In this document: piece after piece, positions 43,218 through 57,400 of the stretch
Numbering within the stretch: position 1 is the stretch's first letter
Layout of the letters: each line of letters begins with the position of its first letter
Source: Gymnothorax reevesii
Lineage: Eukaryota > Chordata > Actinopteri > Anguilliformes > Muraenidae
DNA length: 64,000 nt
Reading direction: 5' to 3'
Assembly (NCBI GenBank): GCA_029721435.1
Contig: CM056584.1
Coordinates: 11,013,895-11,077,894 of the forward strand
Program-made: the position numbers and the translations under genes
Notes under the pieces: model-generated
What the model was told of the DNA's origin: nothing
The model's database searches: none
What the model saw: the letters and a program-made list of their open reading frames with translations, nothing else

Positions 43218-46200
43218 CTGTAGGGGGCGGAGAGGAAACGACAAATACGTTCACATCGATTTAACAGACACAAGCACATATCAGTCTACAAGGGATCTGA
43301 AGGGAAGTGCTGATCACGGTTTCCCACTGTCCAGAGCCAGAAGTCTCCAGCATTCCATAAAAATAAATATATTTCATCACACGGACATCTGTAATTTGCA
43401 CTCAAACATTCATGGTGCCTCTCGATCTCTGCAGGTGAACGAGAGCGTTCGGGTTTTCTGTTCGCTTCCACACTGCAGTCTGTTCTGGAATCCAAACAAC
43501 CGAGCGAAGCTCAGACAGGCCTGTCCCCCCCAACAATGTAGCTTTACCATCGGAGAGTCTGAATAATTGCCGGCAACAGCTTTTGTATTTATGACCTTAA
43601 GTCAAGATGGTAGATCAGACTCTACAGACCAGGGGTACCCGATCCGATCTGAAAAGGGCCATGTGGGTGCAGGTTCTTGTTCTGGCCGAAAGGTCTTTTC
43701 ACACCAAGAAGGAGAGAAACAGAGGGTAAAGAAACAAAAACACGTCTATAAAAAATTTGAACCAACTGATTTCGATGAGCGTCGTCACACCAAATCCAGA
43801 ACTAGTGTATTTCACTGACAATGAGTATTCCCCATTTTTTTGTTTTTGTTCTTCATTTTGTCCTTGGTGCGCAAAGACCTTCACACGAGGGCAGCAGAGT
43901 CTAACAACTGACCAACAAGCTCTTCAAAAACGACCTAGAATGGCAGAGCCAGGCTATTGCGAGGCTTCAATGAAGACCTGCGCCCACGGTCGCCCTTTCC
44001 GAATCAGACAGGAGACCCTCGGACTGAAGTACTGACCATGAAACTCAAACTGCAAACATCAAGACTAGAGCTCCGGCAAAACGACTCCCTGCACCCTCCC
44101 TCACCTCGCAGACGGTACAGTGCCAGCGCGTCTCCACGTGGTGCTTGCACTCGTTGCAGGTGTAGACAAAGCGGTCCTGGCCCTGGTTGTGCAGCTCCAC
44201 CAGCATGCACATGGAGCTCCACTTGCACCGGCGCAGCGAGGAGAACTCCCAGTGCTTGTCCCGCGCCAGCGTGAGGAAGGCATCGCGCCCGTCCATCAGG
44301 TCGCAGGACAGCAGGGGGTCCGGGTCCATGATGGGCGGCAGGGTGTTGATCATCGAGCCAGAGTGCAGGTGAATCACAAAAAACACCTGAGGTAGAGGGG
44401 GACGGTGGGGTTAGAAATCAACGTGTGACCAGGGCTGACAGCCATTTTAACCCAAATGAACAGCCGCCATATCCATTCATGCACTACATTAGACTTGCTG
44501 CACAAAACAATACATATGATGCAAGCACTAACACAAGACAACTTCACACACAGAGAAAACATATTAAACCAATTCTGTGGACAATCAGTGCCGTGTATAT
44601 GTTGTTACAAAGCTCATAACGATTGTGCACTGTGTGGCAAAATAAGCTTGCACCTCTCAAAAATAAGAGCACTTAAATGCAATGAATTAGAATACATCCT
44701 CTGTGCCAATTCTCGCCTGGTTTTGCAGGCTAAGGTTTTTGCTGGTTTTGTGGATGGTGAGCAGTCGCATACATGTATCAAAGTAACAAAAGTAAACCTC
44801 TCACAGCAAAGCTGGTATTTCACCATTCAGCAAAGGACACTATTACTGACTTGCTTAATTCAGTGTCTCTTCGGGCTGGGCGATGCAGAGAAAATCAAAT
44901 ACAGCAATATACACTGCTCAAAAAAACAAAGGGAACACTTAAACAACACAATGTAACTCCAAGTCAATCACACTTCTGCGAAATCAAACTGTCCACTTAG
45001 GAAGCAACACTGATTGACAATCAATTTCACCTGCTGTTGTGCAAATGGAATAGACAACAGGTGGAAATTATAGGCAATTAGCAAGACACCCCCAATAAAG
45101 GAGTGGTTCTGCAGGTGGTGACCACAGACCACTTCTCAGTTCCTATGCTTTCTGGCTGATGTTCTGGTCACTTTTGAATGCTGGTGGTGCTTTCACTCTA
45201 GTGGTAGCATGAGATGGACTCTACAACCCACACAAGTGGCTCAGGTAGTGCAGCTCATCCAGGATGGCACATCAATGCGAGCTGTGGCAAGAAGGTTTGC
45301 AGTGTCTGTCTGCGTAGTGTCCAGAGCATGGAGGCGCTACCAGGAGACAGGCCAGTACATCAGGAGACATGGAGGAGGCCATAGGAGGGTAACAACCCAG
45401 CAGCAGGACCGCTACCTCCACCTTTGTGCAAGGAGGAACAGGAGGAGCACTGCCAGAGCCCTGCAAAATGACCTCCAGCAGGTCACAAGTGTGTATGTGT
45501 CTGCTCAACCAGTCAGAAACCGACTCCATGAGGATGGTATGAGGGCCCAACGTCCACAGGTGGGGGTTGTGCTTACAGCCCAACATCGTGCAGGATGTTT
45601 GGCATTTTCCAGAGAACACCAAGATTGGCAAATTCGCCACTGGCGCTCTTCACAGATGAAAGCAGGTTCACACTGAGCACATGTGACAGAGTCTGGAGAC
45701 GCCGTGGAGAACGTTCTGCTGCCTGCAACATCCTCCAACATGACCGGTTTGGCAGTGGGTCAGTAATGGTGTGGGGTGGCATTTCTTTGGGGGGCCGCAC
45801 AGCCCTCCATGTGCTCACCAGAGGGAGCCTGACTGCCATTAGGTACCGAGATGAGATCCTCAGACCACTTGTGAGACCATATGCTGGTGCGGTTGGCCCT
45901 GGGTTCCTCCTAATGCAAGATAATGCTAGACCTCATGTGGCTGGAGTGAGTCAGCAGTTCCTGCAAGACGAAGGCATTGATGCTATGGACTGGCCCGCCC
46001 GTTCCCCAGACCTGAATCCAACTGAGCACATCTGGGACATCATGTCTCGCTCCATCCACCAATGCCAGGTTGCACCACAGACTACTTTAGTCCAGGTCTG
46101 GGAGGAGATCCCTCAGGAGACCATCCGCCACCTCATCAGGAGCATGCCCAGGTGTTGTAGGGAGGTCATACAGGCACGTGGAGGCCACACACACTACTGA

Positions 46201-49200
46201 GCCTCATTTTGACTTGTTTTAAGGACATTACATCAAAGTTGGATCAGCCTGTAGTGTGTTTTTCCACTTTAATTTTGAGTGACTCCAAATCCAGACCTCC
46301 ATGGGTTAATAAATTTGATTTCCATTGATAATTTTTGTGTGATTTCATTGTCAGCACATTTAACTATGTGAAGAACAAAGTATAAAATACGAATATTTCA
46401 TTCATTCAGATCTAGGAAGCGTTATTTCAGTGTTCCCTTTATTTTTTTGAGCAGTGTACTTCACCGAATCCCTCAACACCAAGTTTGTGGCAATATTGTC
46501 AAGATTACTTTTGGTTCTTTAAAAAATATTGACACAATGAGATTTTAGACAAACAGTGATTAGTAATGTGAATATAATGATCAATCAGGCACAGGCCTCA
46601 GCTACAACAATCTCCAAAGTGCAGGCGACTTCATCCGTTTCCTGGACTGCAACTTATACATCGAGAAAAGATGTTACTTACACAATAGCACAATATTCTG
46701 AGAGACAACATCCCAGACAGTGTTATATCACAATATCGGTGTTTTTCCCAGCCCTAGTGTCGACGTGCATGTAATCAAAAGAGCCAAGTTAAAGGGAAGG
46801 ACTTCAAATGCGAGACGAGGCCCACCTCTTTGTGCTTCTCCATGGTGGCGTAGAGTTTCTGCGAGAGGTCGTTGGCCACACTGGGCATGCCCGGTTTCTT
46901 CTTGTTGGCGCGGCTGAGGCTGCTCTTGTTCTTGTTCGTTTTCTTGTTGTTCTTCTTCTTGGCATTCTTGCTGTCGGTGGGGGTTCCCTAGAGGAGAGGA
47001 GCGCTGGTAAGTCAAATTCGGTTGCAGAGGGCGGACCCTCTGTAAACACGGCAAACATGCAAACATTACCTCTATGTAGTTTCCAGTCGCCTCCATCTTG
47101 AAAGTGACGATAAGTCGATTGACCAGCACGAACGAATAGGAAGGATAGGGGAACAGATTGCAATCTTTTCGTTCGTGCTCGTCAATTGACTTATTGTGAG
47201 TTTCAAGATGGAGGCGACTGGAAACTACCTCAAGGTACTGTTTGCAAAAATAGTCTTTTTTAATAAACTACCTGTGCATTTTCAAAGTTCTCAGTGGCTC
47301 GTTTTAAATGTCAGGGACCTCAGAATTCTACCAATGAAGTGTGGAGCTACTTTGAGCCTTGTTAATGATGAAAAAAAAATTGCGATTTCTTTGCATGGCA
47401 ACACGATGCTCAATTGACTACTGTAAGCCTGTTGGGAGCTTCGGTTAAAAATCCATCTATTTTGAAAAGTTGTGTGCGAATGGAGGTGGGTATTCGACAA
47501 ACGTTAGAACTCATTTTCATGTTTCAATACACTCCAAGTCAATTTCAGACTGGAATTCTCCTTTAACATCAGCTAAGGTCAAACTGCCCTTGCAGACCCC
47601 ACACCCACATGCAAGGGCACAGCCAAACACAAAGGACTGCCAACGTGAAAACACGACCAAATCCCATCGTCTTCGTTCATCCAACAGTTCGACAGACAGC
47701 CCATCGGACCTGCCCTGACTGGTCATCCCCTCTCATTCCCTGTGACAAATCACAAGCCTGTCTTTGAATGCACAGCCGCTAACGGCGCATCACTGATGGG
47801 AAGCGCAAAGAAAATGTATACAGAAAGGCAAGCAAAAACCGCTTTCACACCGGACGCGAAACGAACGTTCCGCACAACAGATTACATTCAAAGTCAATGC
47901 AAAGACGCAAATAGTTTCGCGTCTTTGCATTGACTTTGAATGTAATCGGTTGTGCGAAAAATTCGTTTCGCGTCCGGTGTGAAAGTGGCTGAATGCAAAT
48001 CAAGTCAGATCATCAAAATCAAACTGGCCAAGATAAATGCTGTGTCTTCAGACTCCAGTCCCTCTCTCTCTCCTTCTCTCACCTCAGGAGTCTCGCAGGA
48101 GGCCGTGTTCTCCTCCCTCTTTCTCTCCTCCTCCTCCTGTTCCAGCTCTTTGATGCTCTCCTCCAGGACGTTGGGCCAGAAGTCCCCCTCGAAGTAGGGC
48201 AGCTCGTTGGCGCTGGTCAGCCGGTCCTCGGTGGCCTGTTTGAAGATGTCCTGCAAAACGTACCCACGACACTTGTTTAACATGGTGACCTTCAACGACC
48301 TTCAAGCTGACGCGGAGAGCACCATCACTGAGCACAGATAACACCAATGACCTTTCACACTACATTGAACCGGACTGGAGGATTGCGCCACTGGTGACTG
48401 CAACGGTGTACTTCTAACTCCAGCAGTGTTCTGTTGGTGTGCTGCGTAAAAGCAATGGTTCCAGGAGATCCAGATGTGCGTGTTCAACCTCCAATTCCCC
48501 TGGATCCAGTTAATCAAAGGCTTAATTACTTGCATTAGGTGTGTTTAAGACAGAACCAATCTAGTATGTACACTTGGCTCAGGGCTTCTGATGAGAGGTA
48601 TGGGAACTACTGCTTCACTGCTAAAAGTCTCTGAATAAGTCTTTTCATCTTATTAAGCCATACGACTGAGATTTCGCTCCCTAATTTTTCTCTCTGAAGC
48701 AGTAGTGTCCCATTTTCAGTTACCATGTGCTTGATGTGCAATTTTGTTGTTCCATTGGTAAATCAAAAAAACTAGTCAAAATTCTCACATCTCTCTTTTT
48801 TTTTAATTTTGCATCTGCAATCCCACCCTAATCTGGAATGCCCAATTGGTGAACTATGTACAAGTCTTGCTCATATGCGACCCCCTGCTGCCATTTCAGG
48901 AGAGTGAAGACAGTTCACGGCTCTCCTCCGAAGCACGCGCCTGTCAGCCACCGCTTCTTATACACCCATTGGTTGAATCTTCGCAATTTCAGAACGAGGG
49001 CGGAGGATACGCGGACATGAACATCATATGAAACCAATATAACTGAATGAGAAACATGATGATGTTGGAGGAATTTCCCGCAACTGATAGGGCAGCCCTG
49101 TCTCAGTCATTTGAAGAGGGAAACCTGCTCGGGGTAATGGATGCTGTGGCCCCTGAGGGACTCCAGGGACCCACCTTGTAGTCGTGCAGGATCCTCTCAG

Positions 49201-52200
49201 CAAAGGCCTTGTCCAGCATCTTCCTGTACCACTCCTGCAGGCGCTTGGGTTTGGGGATCTTCTGGTCTGGGGGGTGGCAGTGGAAGATGTAGTCGTCGCC
49301 CTCGCTGGGAGGACACGCCCAGATGTGACCCGTCACGTACCTGCACGAGACGAAACGCGCAATGCCCTTCAGGTCATTTGATGTTTGTAACCTTAATGCA
49401 GAACAGCATTTGAGTTGAAATGGAGCAGAGCGCATCATGATTATAGTCCCGCGCACGTGTGTGAAATGGGCCAAAGATAATTGATATATGTCATATGAGT
49501 GCAAGTACAAACAGGCAACAGCCTTTGTTCTTTACCGAGAAGGTTGAGGAATGGCTGACTTGCTTCGATGTGTTTATTTTGTGAGATTTTGTGCTTCTAC
49601 CATGTATAAGTAGCCGATTTATTCATAAATGTTCTTTGTTTCCTCTTTGTGTTGAGTTAGTCACTTGTTTGAAAAGTGTTCTGTCAAAGTTCTGTCCTAG
49701 CCCACAATACAAACTGGCGCCAACGCGGCTTTTGAAAATTAACCGTATGTTTTAATGTTGCGTCTGTGTACCGATCGATCTGCTGCGCTGAAGTGTTGCA
49801 TTTGTGCTGCGGTATATGGCAAAAATAGAAGTCATGCGTATCCGCTGTGCATGGCTGCGGTTTGCTGGAGCTGGGACGGACGAGAAATGCAATGCAGCGG
49901 ATCTGGTCGAAACGCACTCATTGACTGAAGTAAAACTGATCAACTGCACTGCGGGTGGCGGAGCGCAGACGGACTAAACATGAATCTGGAGTAAATCGGG
50001 GATTACATCACAATATTGATTTAATATCGATGTACAGCCCAGCCCTCGTACGCAAGTATGTGAGGTGCAGTGTGTGTGTGTGTGTGAGGCAGTACGTGTT
50101 CAAGTGAGTGTGCGTTCATGCGTGAGGAGAAATGAGTGTTTCAGTACGTGTAGTCTGTGAGAGTGCATACAGTGAGGAAAATAAGTATTTGACCCCTCGC
50201 TGATTTTGCAGGTTTGCCCACTTAGAAAGAATGCTACGATCTACAATTTTAATCGTATATACATTCTAATAGTGAGAGACAGAATCACAAAGAAAATTCC
50301 CGAAAATCACATCATATGAATTTATAAAAATTGATAACCATCTGATGAGGAAAAATAAGTATTTGACCCCCTAGACAAACAGCATGTTAATATTTTGTAG
50401 AAAAGCTATTATTGGCCAGCACAGATGTCAAACAATTTTTATAGTTGTTGATAAGCTTTGTGCACATTTTGGCAGGGATGTTGGCCCACTCCTCCCTGCA
50501 GACAGCCTCCAAATCATTCAAGTCCCGAGGCGGTCGCCTTGCAACCCGAATTTTAAGCTCCCTCTAAAGATTTTCAATTGGATTCAGGTCTGGAGACTGG
50601 CTAAGCCACTCCAGACCCTTGATGTACTTCTTCTTCAGCCACTCTTTTGTTGCTTTGGCGGTGTGCTTAGGGTAGTTGTCGTGCTGAAACACCCATCCTC
50701 GACCCATGTTCAGCTCTCTCACTGAGGGAAGGAGCTGTGGGTCCAGAATTCCACGGCATATGGCCCCGTCCATCCTCCCCTCAATGCAATGGAGTTGTGC
50801 CGTCCCCTTGGCTGAAAAGCACCACTGTGCTCGACGGTGGGGATGGTGTTCTTTGGGTTGTACTCTGTGTTCTTTGCCCTCCAAACACCGCGAGTTGAGT
50901 TGAGCCCAAAAAGTTCTATTTTGGTCTCATCTGACCACATCACCTTCTTCCGGGCCTCTCCTGAGTCATCCAGGTGGTCAATGGCGAACTTCAGGCGGGC
51001 CTGTACATGTGCCTTCTTGAGCAGGGGGACCTTGCATGCGCTGCAGGATTTCAATCCATGACTGCGTAGTGTGTTAACAACTGTTTCTTTTGTAACTGTG
51101 GTCCCAGCTGCCTTCAGTTCATTAACCAGTTCCCCCCTTGTGATTCCTCACCGTTCGCATGATCAGGGACATCCCACGAGGCGAGACCTTGCATGGAGGC
51201 CCAGACCGAGGGAGGTTGGTGGCAGTGTGGTACTTCTTCCATTTCCTGATAACTGCACTGACAGTTGATCTTTTCTCTCAAAGTTGCTTTCCCATTCTCT
51301 TGTAGCCCATCCCAGCCTTGTGTAGGTCAACAATCTTGTCCCTGATGTCCTTAGACAGCTCTTTGGTCTTACCCAAGGTGGAGATGTTGGAATCTGGTTG
51401 TTGGGGAGTGGGAAGGTGTCTTTTATACATGTAATGAGGTGAGGCAGGTGTATTTGATGTAAATAATTAGTTGGGATTGGGGGTGCGTCTTAAAGAAAGA
51501 CTAACTGGCTTGTGGGACCCAGAATACTTGCTGTTTGGTAGGGGGTCAAATACTTATTTTTCCTCATCAGATGGTTATCAATTTTTATAAATTCATATGA
51601 TGTGATTTTCGGGAATTTTCTTTGTGATTCTATCTCTCACTGTTAGAATGTATTTATGATTAAAATTATAGATCGTTGCATTCTTTCTAAGTGGGCAAAC
51701 CTGCAAAATCAGCGAGGAGTCAAATACTTATTTTCCCCACTGTATGTGCATTGCTTGTGAGGTGCGATGCGTGTTGAACCTACAGTATGAGTGTAGCACA
51801 AGCAGAGTGAGTGCGCTTGAACGTCTTCATGTCCAGTTTCATGTCGATAAGCAGCAACACGCCGCAGACGAGCAGAGGCCCACGAGATCTCCGTACGCGG
51901 CCCGGCCCACACAACTCACCCCAGTTTCTTCACATACTCCAGGTAGCCGATGAGGATCTCGTGGTAGACGGCGGTGCGCAGCATTCGAGGCCTGAAGAAG
52001 TGAATGCTGTCCAGGTAGGAGATGTACACTCGTCTGCAGAAGAGGATTGGGGGGGGGGCAATTTAATGTCAGATGTGGCTGCGTAAATGGAGTTAAAAGT
52101 GGGTTTGTCAAACATGGCGGCTAGCTCACCTAGTGTTGGGAAACGGGCACTCGGAGCCGTACTCCTGCACGTGCATCCCGAAGAAGCAGACGTCCACGCC

Positions 52201-54266
52201 GTCGATCTCCTCAAACGCGAAAAGTGCTTTGGTTCTGTACGGGAAGGACTCCGACATCTCTCCCGAGTCCACAAACCTGCAAACAAGCGATGGAGACGAG
52301 GAGAAAGAAGGATGACGAGGGGGTGGAGAGGGAAAGATGAATGAAGAGGGACATGGAAAAGAAAGGAGAGAGAAAGAGAGAGAGAGAGAGAAGGAGTGGG
52401 GTCAATAGAAAGCAAACAAATCAAAAAGAACAGAAAACAAAAACAAGCAAGCGATCGCCACCTCAGTCACTGTCGGCAGACACTGTTCTGTCAGAGGAGA
52501 GGTTAATCGGCTTTTAAGACAGAATTTACTGTCCCCATAAATCACAGCTGAGTGCAGCACAGGCAGTTAATTCAGGCCTAATCTCCTTTCAGTCATCTCC
52601 ATCAACAGGTGAGCCTCTTCTTTAAAGGGATAGTTCACATATCACCTACTTCACCCCAAGGCTAATCGAAGGGTCTGAATTATTTTTATTCCTCAAAACA
52701 CTTCTGGAGTTACAAAGACCACTCTTTCAAGCATAAAAAATGACATTTAAAAAAATCACAGAATGTCTCCATGCTGCTCATGCAGTGTAATGCGGTGGGC
52801 GGCACGGTGGCACAGTGGTTAGCACTACGCCTCACAGCAAGAAGGTCGTGGGTTTGTGTGGGTGTCCTCCAGTTACTCTGGTTTCCCCCACCCACAAAAC
52901 ATGCATCACAGCAACACTCCTGTATGGCTGTGTGCGAATGTGTGGTGGAGGTCTGAGGGGCCGTAAGCACATACTGGCAGCTACGCTTCCGTCAGTCTGC
53001 CCCAGGGCACCTGTGGCTACATAAACGTAGTTTACCACCATCAGAGTGTGAATGTGCGAGTGAATGAATAATGTATCCATTGCGAAGCGTCTTTGAGTGC
53101 CCAGAAAAGCACTATATAAAACTGATGCATCATTATTATTATAAATCCCGACATTCAAATTTGACTCGAAAAGATGTCTTTTCACCATGTTTTTAGCCTA
53201 AATGCAGCCACTTGGCAAGGAGCCCTGTTTATTTTCATGGAAGCAGTTGACCTCACTACGGCGGCCAGCGAGGGTAAATAAGCTGTTCAGTCAGCGAATA
53301 CCAACATTCAAAACTGTAGCGCGTTTCTCGAACTGGAGATGCTGAGGGCTGTCGCAAAATTATTTACCCTTGTTGGCCATCGTAGTGAGGTCAACTTCTT
53401 CTGTTAAAATAAACAGGGCTCCTAGCTTTGAGCCTACATTGGACATCTAGGTGAAAAACATGGTGAAAAAGAAGTTTTTTCGAGTCAAATGTAAATGTCG
53501 GGGCTTACGGACACTTGGATTACACCGCATGAGCAGTATGCAGCAGAGGTGTTGGCAGGATGCCAAGCTTGGGAGGGGGGCATGTGTCCTGGAGAAGGGG
53601 GGGGGGGGTCCTCTCAATCAGCGTAAAATACAACATGCACAACATCGTGACACACACACTATATATATATATATATATATACATACATACACGCACGCAC
53701 ACACACACATACACTGCCCGGCCAAAAAAAAAAAAAGTCGCACACTCAAATATTTAGTTGGAACCCCTGTAGCTTTGATTACAGTGCATATTCGTCTTGT
53801 CATTGTTTTGACAACTATATGCAATGCCAGAACATTTCTTTTCGATCAGAAATGCCATGATTTTTGGCCCGAGATCTTGTCTTCTCGACATAACGGTTGA
53901 ACCACTCGGTGGTCTTTCTTGAGCACATCCCTATAACTTTTAATGTGCTTGAGGTCAGGACTTGTGAAAATGATTCCTCATACTTGTTTTTGTCATCCAT
54001 GGTTTTCTTTGCTAAATACAGGTCAATAACTTGCCCGTTCTAAAATACAGTAAATGTTTTCCACCATGAGGGGATGTGTCTTCCAACATGATTTTTTAAG
54101 CAATGAGTAGCGACGTGCTTCATCAGTCAGGGTTAAAATGATTATTGCAAGCTGAAACATATTAATAACTGCAATAATGATCCAATCATAGAATTTGTTC
54201 ATTAATTTCCAAATGGTGACTTTTTTCTGGCCGGGTAGTGTGTGTATATATATATATATATACACA

Positions 54267-54342
<76 letters not shown>

Positions 54343-54387
54343 TATATATATATATATATACATATATATATGTATATATTAGTGTGT

Positions 54388-54445
<58 letters not shown>

Positions 54446-57400
54446 AATACCAAAATAGTTGGGACAAAGTGAATATTGTGAATAAAATCAAAATGCAATG
54501 ACTTTCAGATCATGAGTCAATGTTATTTACAGTAGAACATAGATAACATTTCAAATGCTATACTAACATTTTACATTTTTATCCACAAAATGAGCTCATT
54601 TCAAATTTTCTGGCGGAAACAAATCTCAAAAAAGTTGGGACACATGAAAAAGCAATTAACGTCGAAGATGAAAAAACATTTAGCAAGTAATTATATTACC
54701 TGGCATCAGGTGTGTGACATGATTGGCTATAAAAGGGATGTCTTAGAGAGGCTGAGTCTCTCAGAAGTAAAGATGGCCAGAGGCTCTCCAATCTGTCAAG
54801 GCTTGAGTAAAAAAATTCGTGGAAACAATGTTCCTCAATGTCAAATTGCAAAGGCTTTGAAGGTCTCATTATCGATAGTGCATATCATCATCCAAAGATT
54901 CAGAGAAACTGGAAAAATCTCTGTGCATAAGGGACAAGGCCGAAGACCTTTACTGGATGCCTGTGATCTTCGGGCCCTCAGATGCCACTGCATCCCTCAC
55001 CGGCATGATTCTGTCATTGACATTACTAAATGGGCCCAGGGATAATTCAAGAAACCACTGTCTGTAAACACAGTCCACCGTGCCATCCACAGATGCCACC
55101 TAAAACTCTATCATGCAAAAAGGAAGCCATTGTTGAGCATGATCCAGAAGCGCCGCTGTGTTCTGTGGGCCAAGGCTCATATAAAATGGACTGTAGCAAA
55201 GTGACAAAGTGTCCTGTGGTCAAACTAGTCCAAATTTGACATTCTTGTTGGAAATCATGGGCGTCCTGTCCTCCGGACTAAAGAGGAAAAAGACCACCCC
55301 TCCTGTTATCAGTGTTCAGTTCAAAAGCCAGCATCTCTGATGGTACGGGGATGCATTATTGCATATGGTGTGGGACACTTGCATGTTTTAAATACTGCAG
55401 CTATTACAACAGCATGGCTTCATAATCGAAGAGTCCGTGTGCTGAACTGGCCTGCTTGCAGTCCTGATCTTTCACCGATTGAGAACATTTGGCACATAAT
55501 TAAACAAGAAGTCAGTCAAAGGAGACCCAAAACTCTCCAGCAGCTGGAAGCCTGTATTAAACAAGAGTGGGATCACATTCCAATGGCTAAACTCAAGAAA
55601 CTTCTCCTCAATGCCCAGACGCCTCCACTCTGTGTTAAAAAGAAGAGGGGATGTTACACCATGGTAAACAGGCCCCAGTCCCAACTTTTTTGAGACCTGT
55701 AGCAGCCATCAAATTTGAAATGATTGTGGATAAAATTGTAAAACTTCCCAGTTTCAACATTTGTTATGTTATCTCTGTTCTATTGTGGATAAAATAATGG
55801 CTGGTGTGATTTGAAAGTCATTGCATTTTTATTTTATTCACAAGTTACACTTTGTCCCAACTCTTTCAGAATTGGGGTTGGAGATATATATCAGTGGCGG
55901 CTGGTGAACTGGCGATAGGGGAGGCTTAAACCCATCCCTTGAAAATAATGATTGATGACCATTCATCAGGTCATGACCATTCATTTAAATCACCATGACA
56001 AAAGCTCAGAAAACTCAACATTATCAGGTGTGGTCAGTTTTCATTAATAACACAAACCTGTCAACTCTCACGCATTCGGTGTGAGTTTAAGTGGCATATT
56101 TACGTTCCTCAGCTGTTGTCAGCAATTATTCAATCAACGCATGTATAAGAGATTTCCTAATTTATCACCTTTAGCAGAGGGTACACTGAACCATCCTTTT
56201 CGAAAAAAGGAGGAAGTGCTATCCCGCAATTCCTTGATGACCGTCCATCTGGCCAATCCCGAAAACAAACATGACGGGCAGGAGGCGGGTGATCACAGTG
56301 CTTAGCGTAAGTGCATTCGGATTCTCTTATTAGTGCGGTTCTCTTCCTAAGCTGTGAAAGAGTCCCCTGTACACCTTTACTTCACCTCATGATGTTTTAC
56401 ATAGAGGTTAAAGAAAAGTGGTTAGGAATTGGACGATAGGACGTCGTTTTTTAACTCTTCGGACGCAGCCTAATTGTCGGCGAGGTTGGGCAGCTTCAAT
56501 CACCTTTTAAAGCTCAACTGGCCACCCTAAATCTGCTCCTGTATAAAATGCTCCAAATGACAATCAAGCACTTTAGCCTGTCGCCAATAATTATGAAGTG
56601 ACAGTTTAGAGCTGACAGACGTAGCTGAGCTACAATGTTAAATTGAAAGGTTGCTAATAATCTAAAGAATGACAAACAAGAGCAATGCAGAGCTTGGCAG
56701 ATGCCCCCGCCTGCATGTTGATCAAGGGCATATCGAGATGGCCACCGTGGCGGCCACATTAGATATCGCACGACACTGGTTTTGAAAAAGAACCTTCCTC
56801 CAGCCACCCCCAATACGCCACCAGGAAACGGAATCAATCGGACGAGGTGTTCTTTAGTTATTGGGCAGAAAAGAAAATAAAGATGGCCGCTGTGGCAGCC
56901 ATACTGGATATCGCACGACACTGGTTTTCAAAAGGAACCTTCCTCCTGCTACCCCCAATCTGCCGCCATGAAATGGCATCAATCAGAGGAGGCATTCCTT
57001 AGTTGTCGGGCGGAAACAAAAATCAAGATGGCTGCTGTGGCGGCGGGGGACAATAATTGAAAGTTTTTATTTTTTATTCAATGGGCTGAAGTGCCTTGCA
57101 AAATTAATGGAGGACAAAGTTATATTTGTCTAGTCTTTTTTGTGTTGATCCGAAAAGTGATCCTATCTGTGACTCTAATCCGTGATTCGATCCGAACTGT
57201 GAGTTTTTGGATCCGTTGCACCCCTAGTGGACGTGACCTCAGATTGAGTGAAGACGGTAGTCTAAGAGAATGGGAGGGTCCCTAGTAATTTGAGAGTGCT
57301 CATTGGTTAGTTTCACATCAGAAAAGACTGGCAAAGGAATCCACCAAGAGATGAAGCATACGCAAAGCTCTCTCTTAATGGCTGTCTACCTCCGGCTGTG

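Noticed and set aside
40955..43223. Large plus-strand ORFs (up to about 310 codons) opposite crebbp exon 31
   Set aside because: They are antisense frames of GC-rich, CAG-repeat coding DNA with poly-Ala/Leu/Cys composition; the minus-strand frame is the conserved protein.
54186..54501. Overlapping ORFs rich in Tyr/Ile on both strands
   Set aside because: They are translations of the TA/CA microsatellite.
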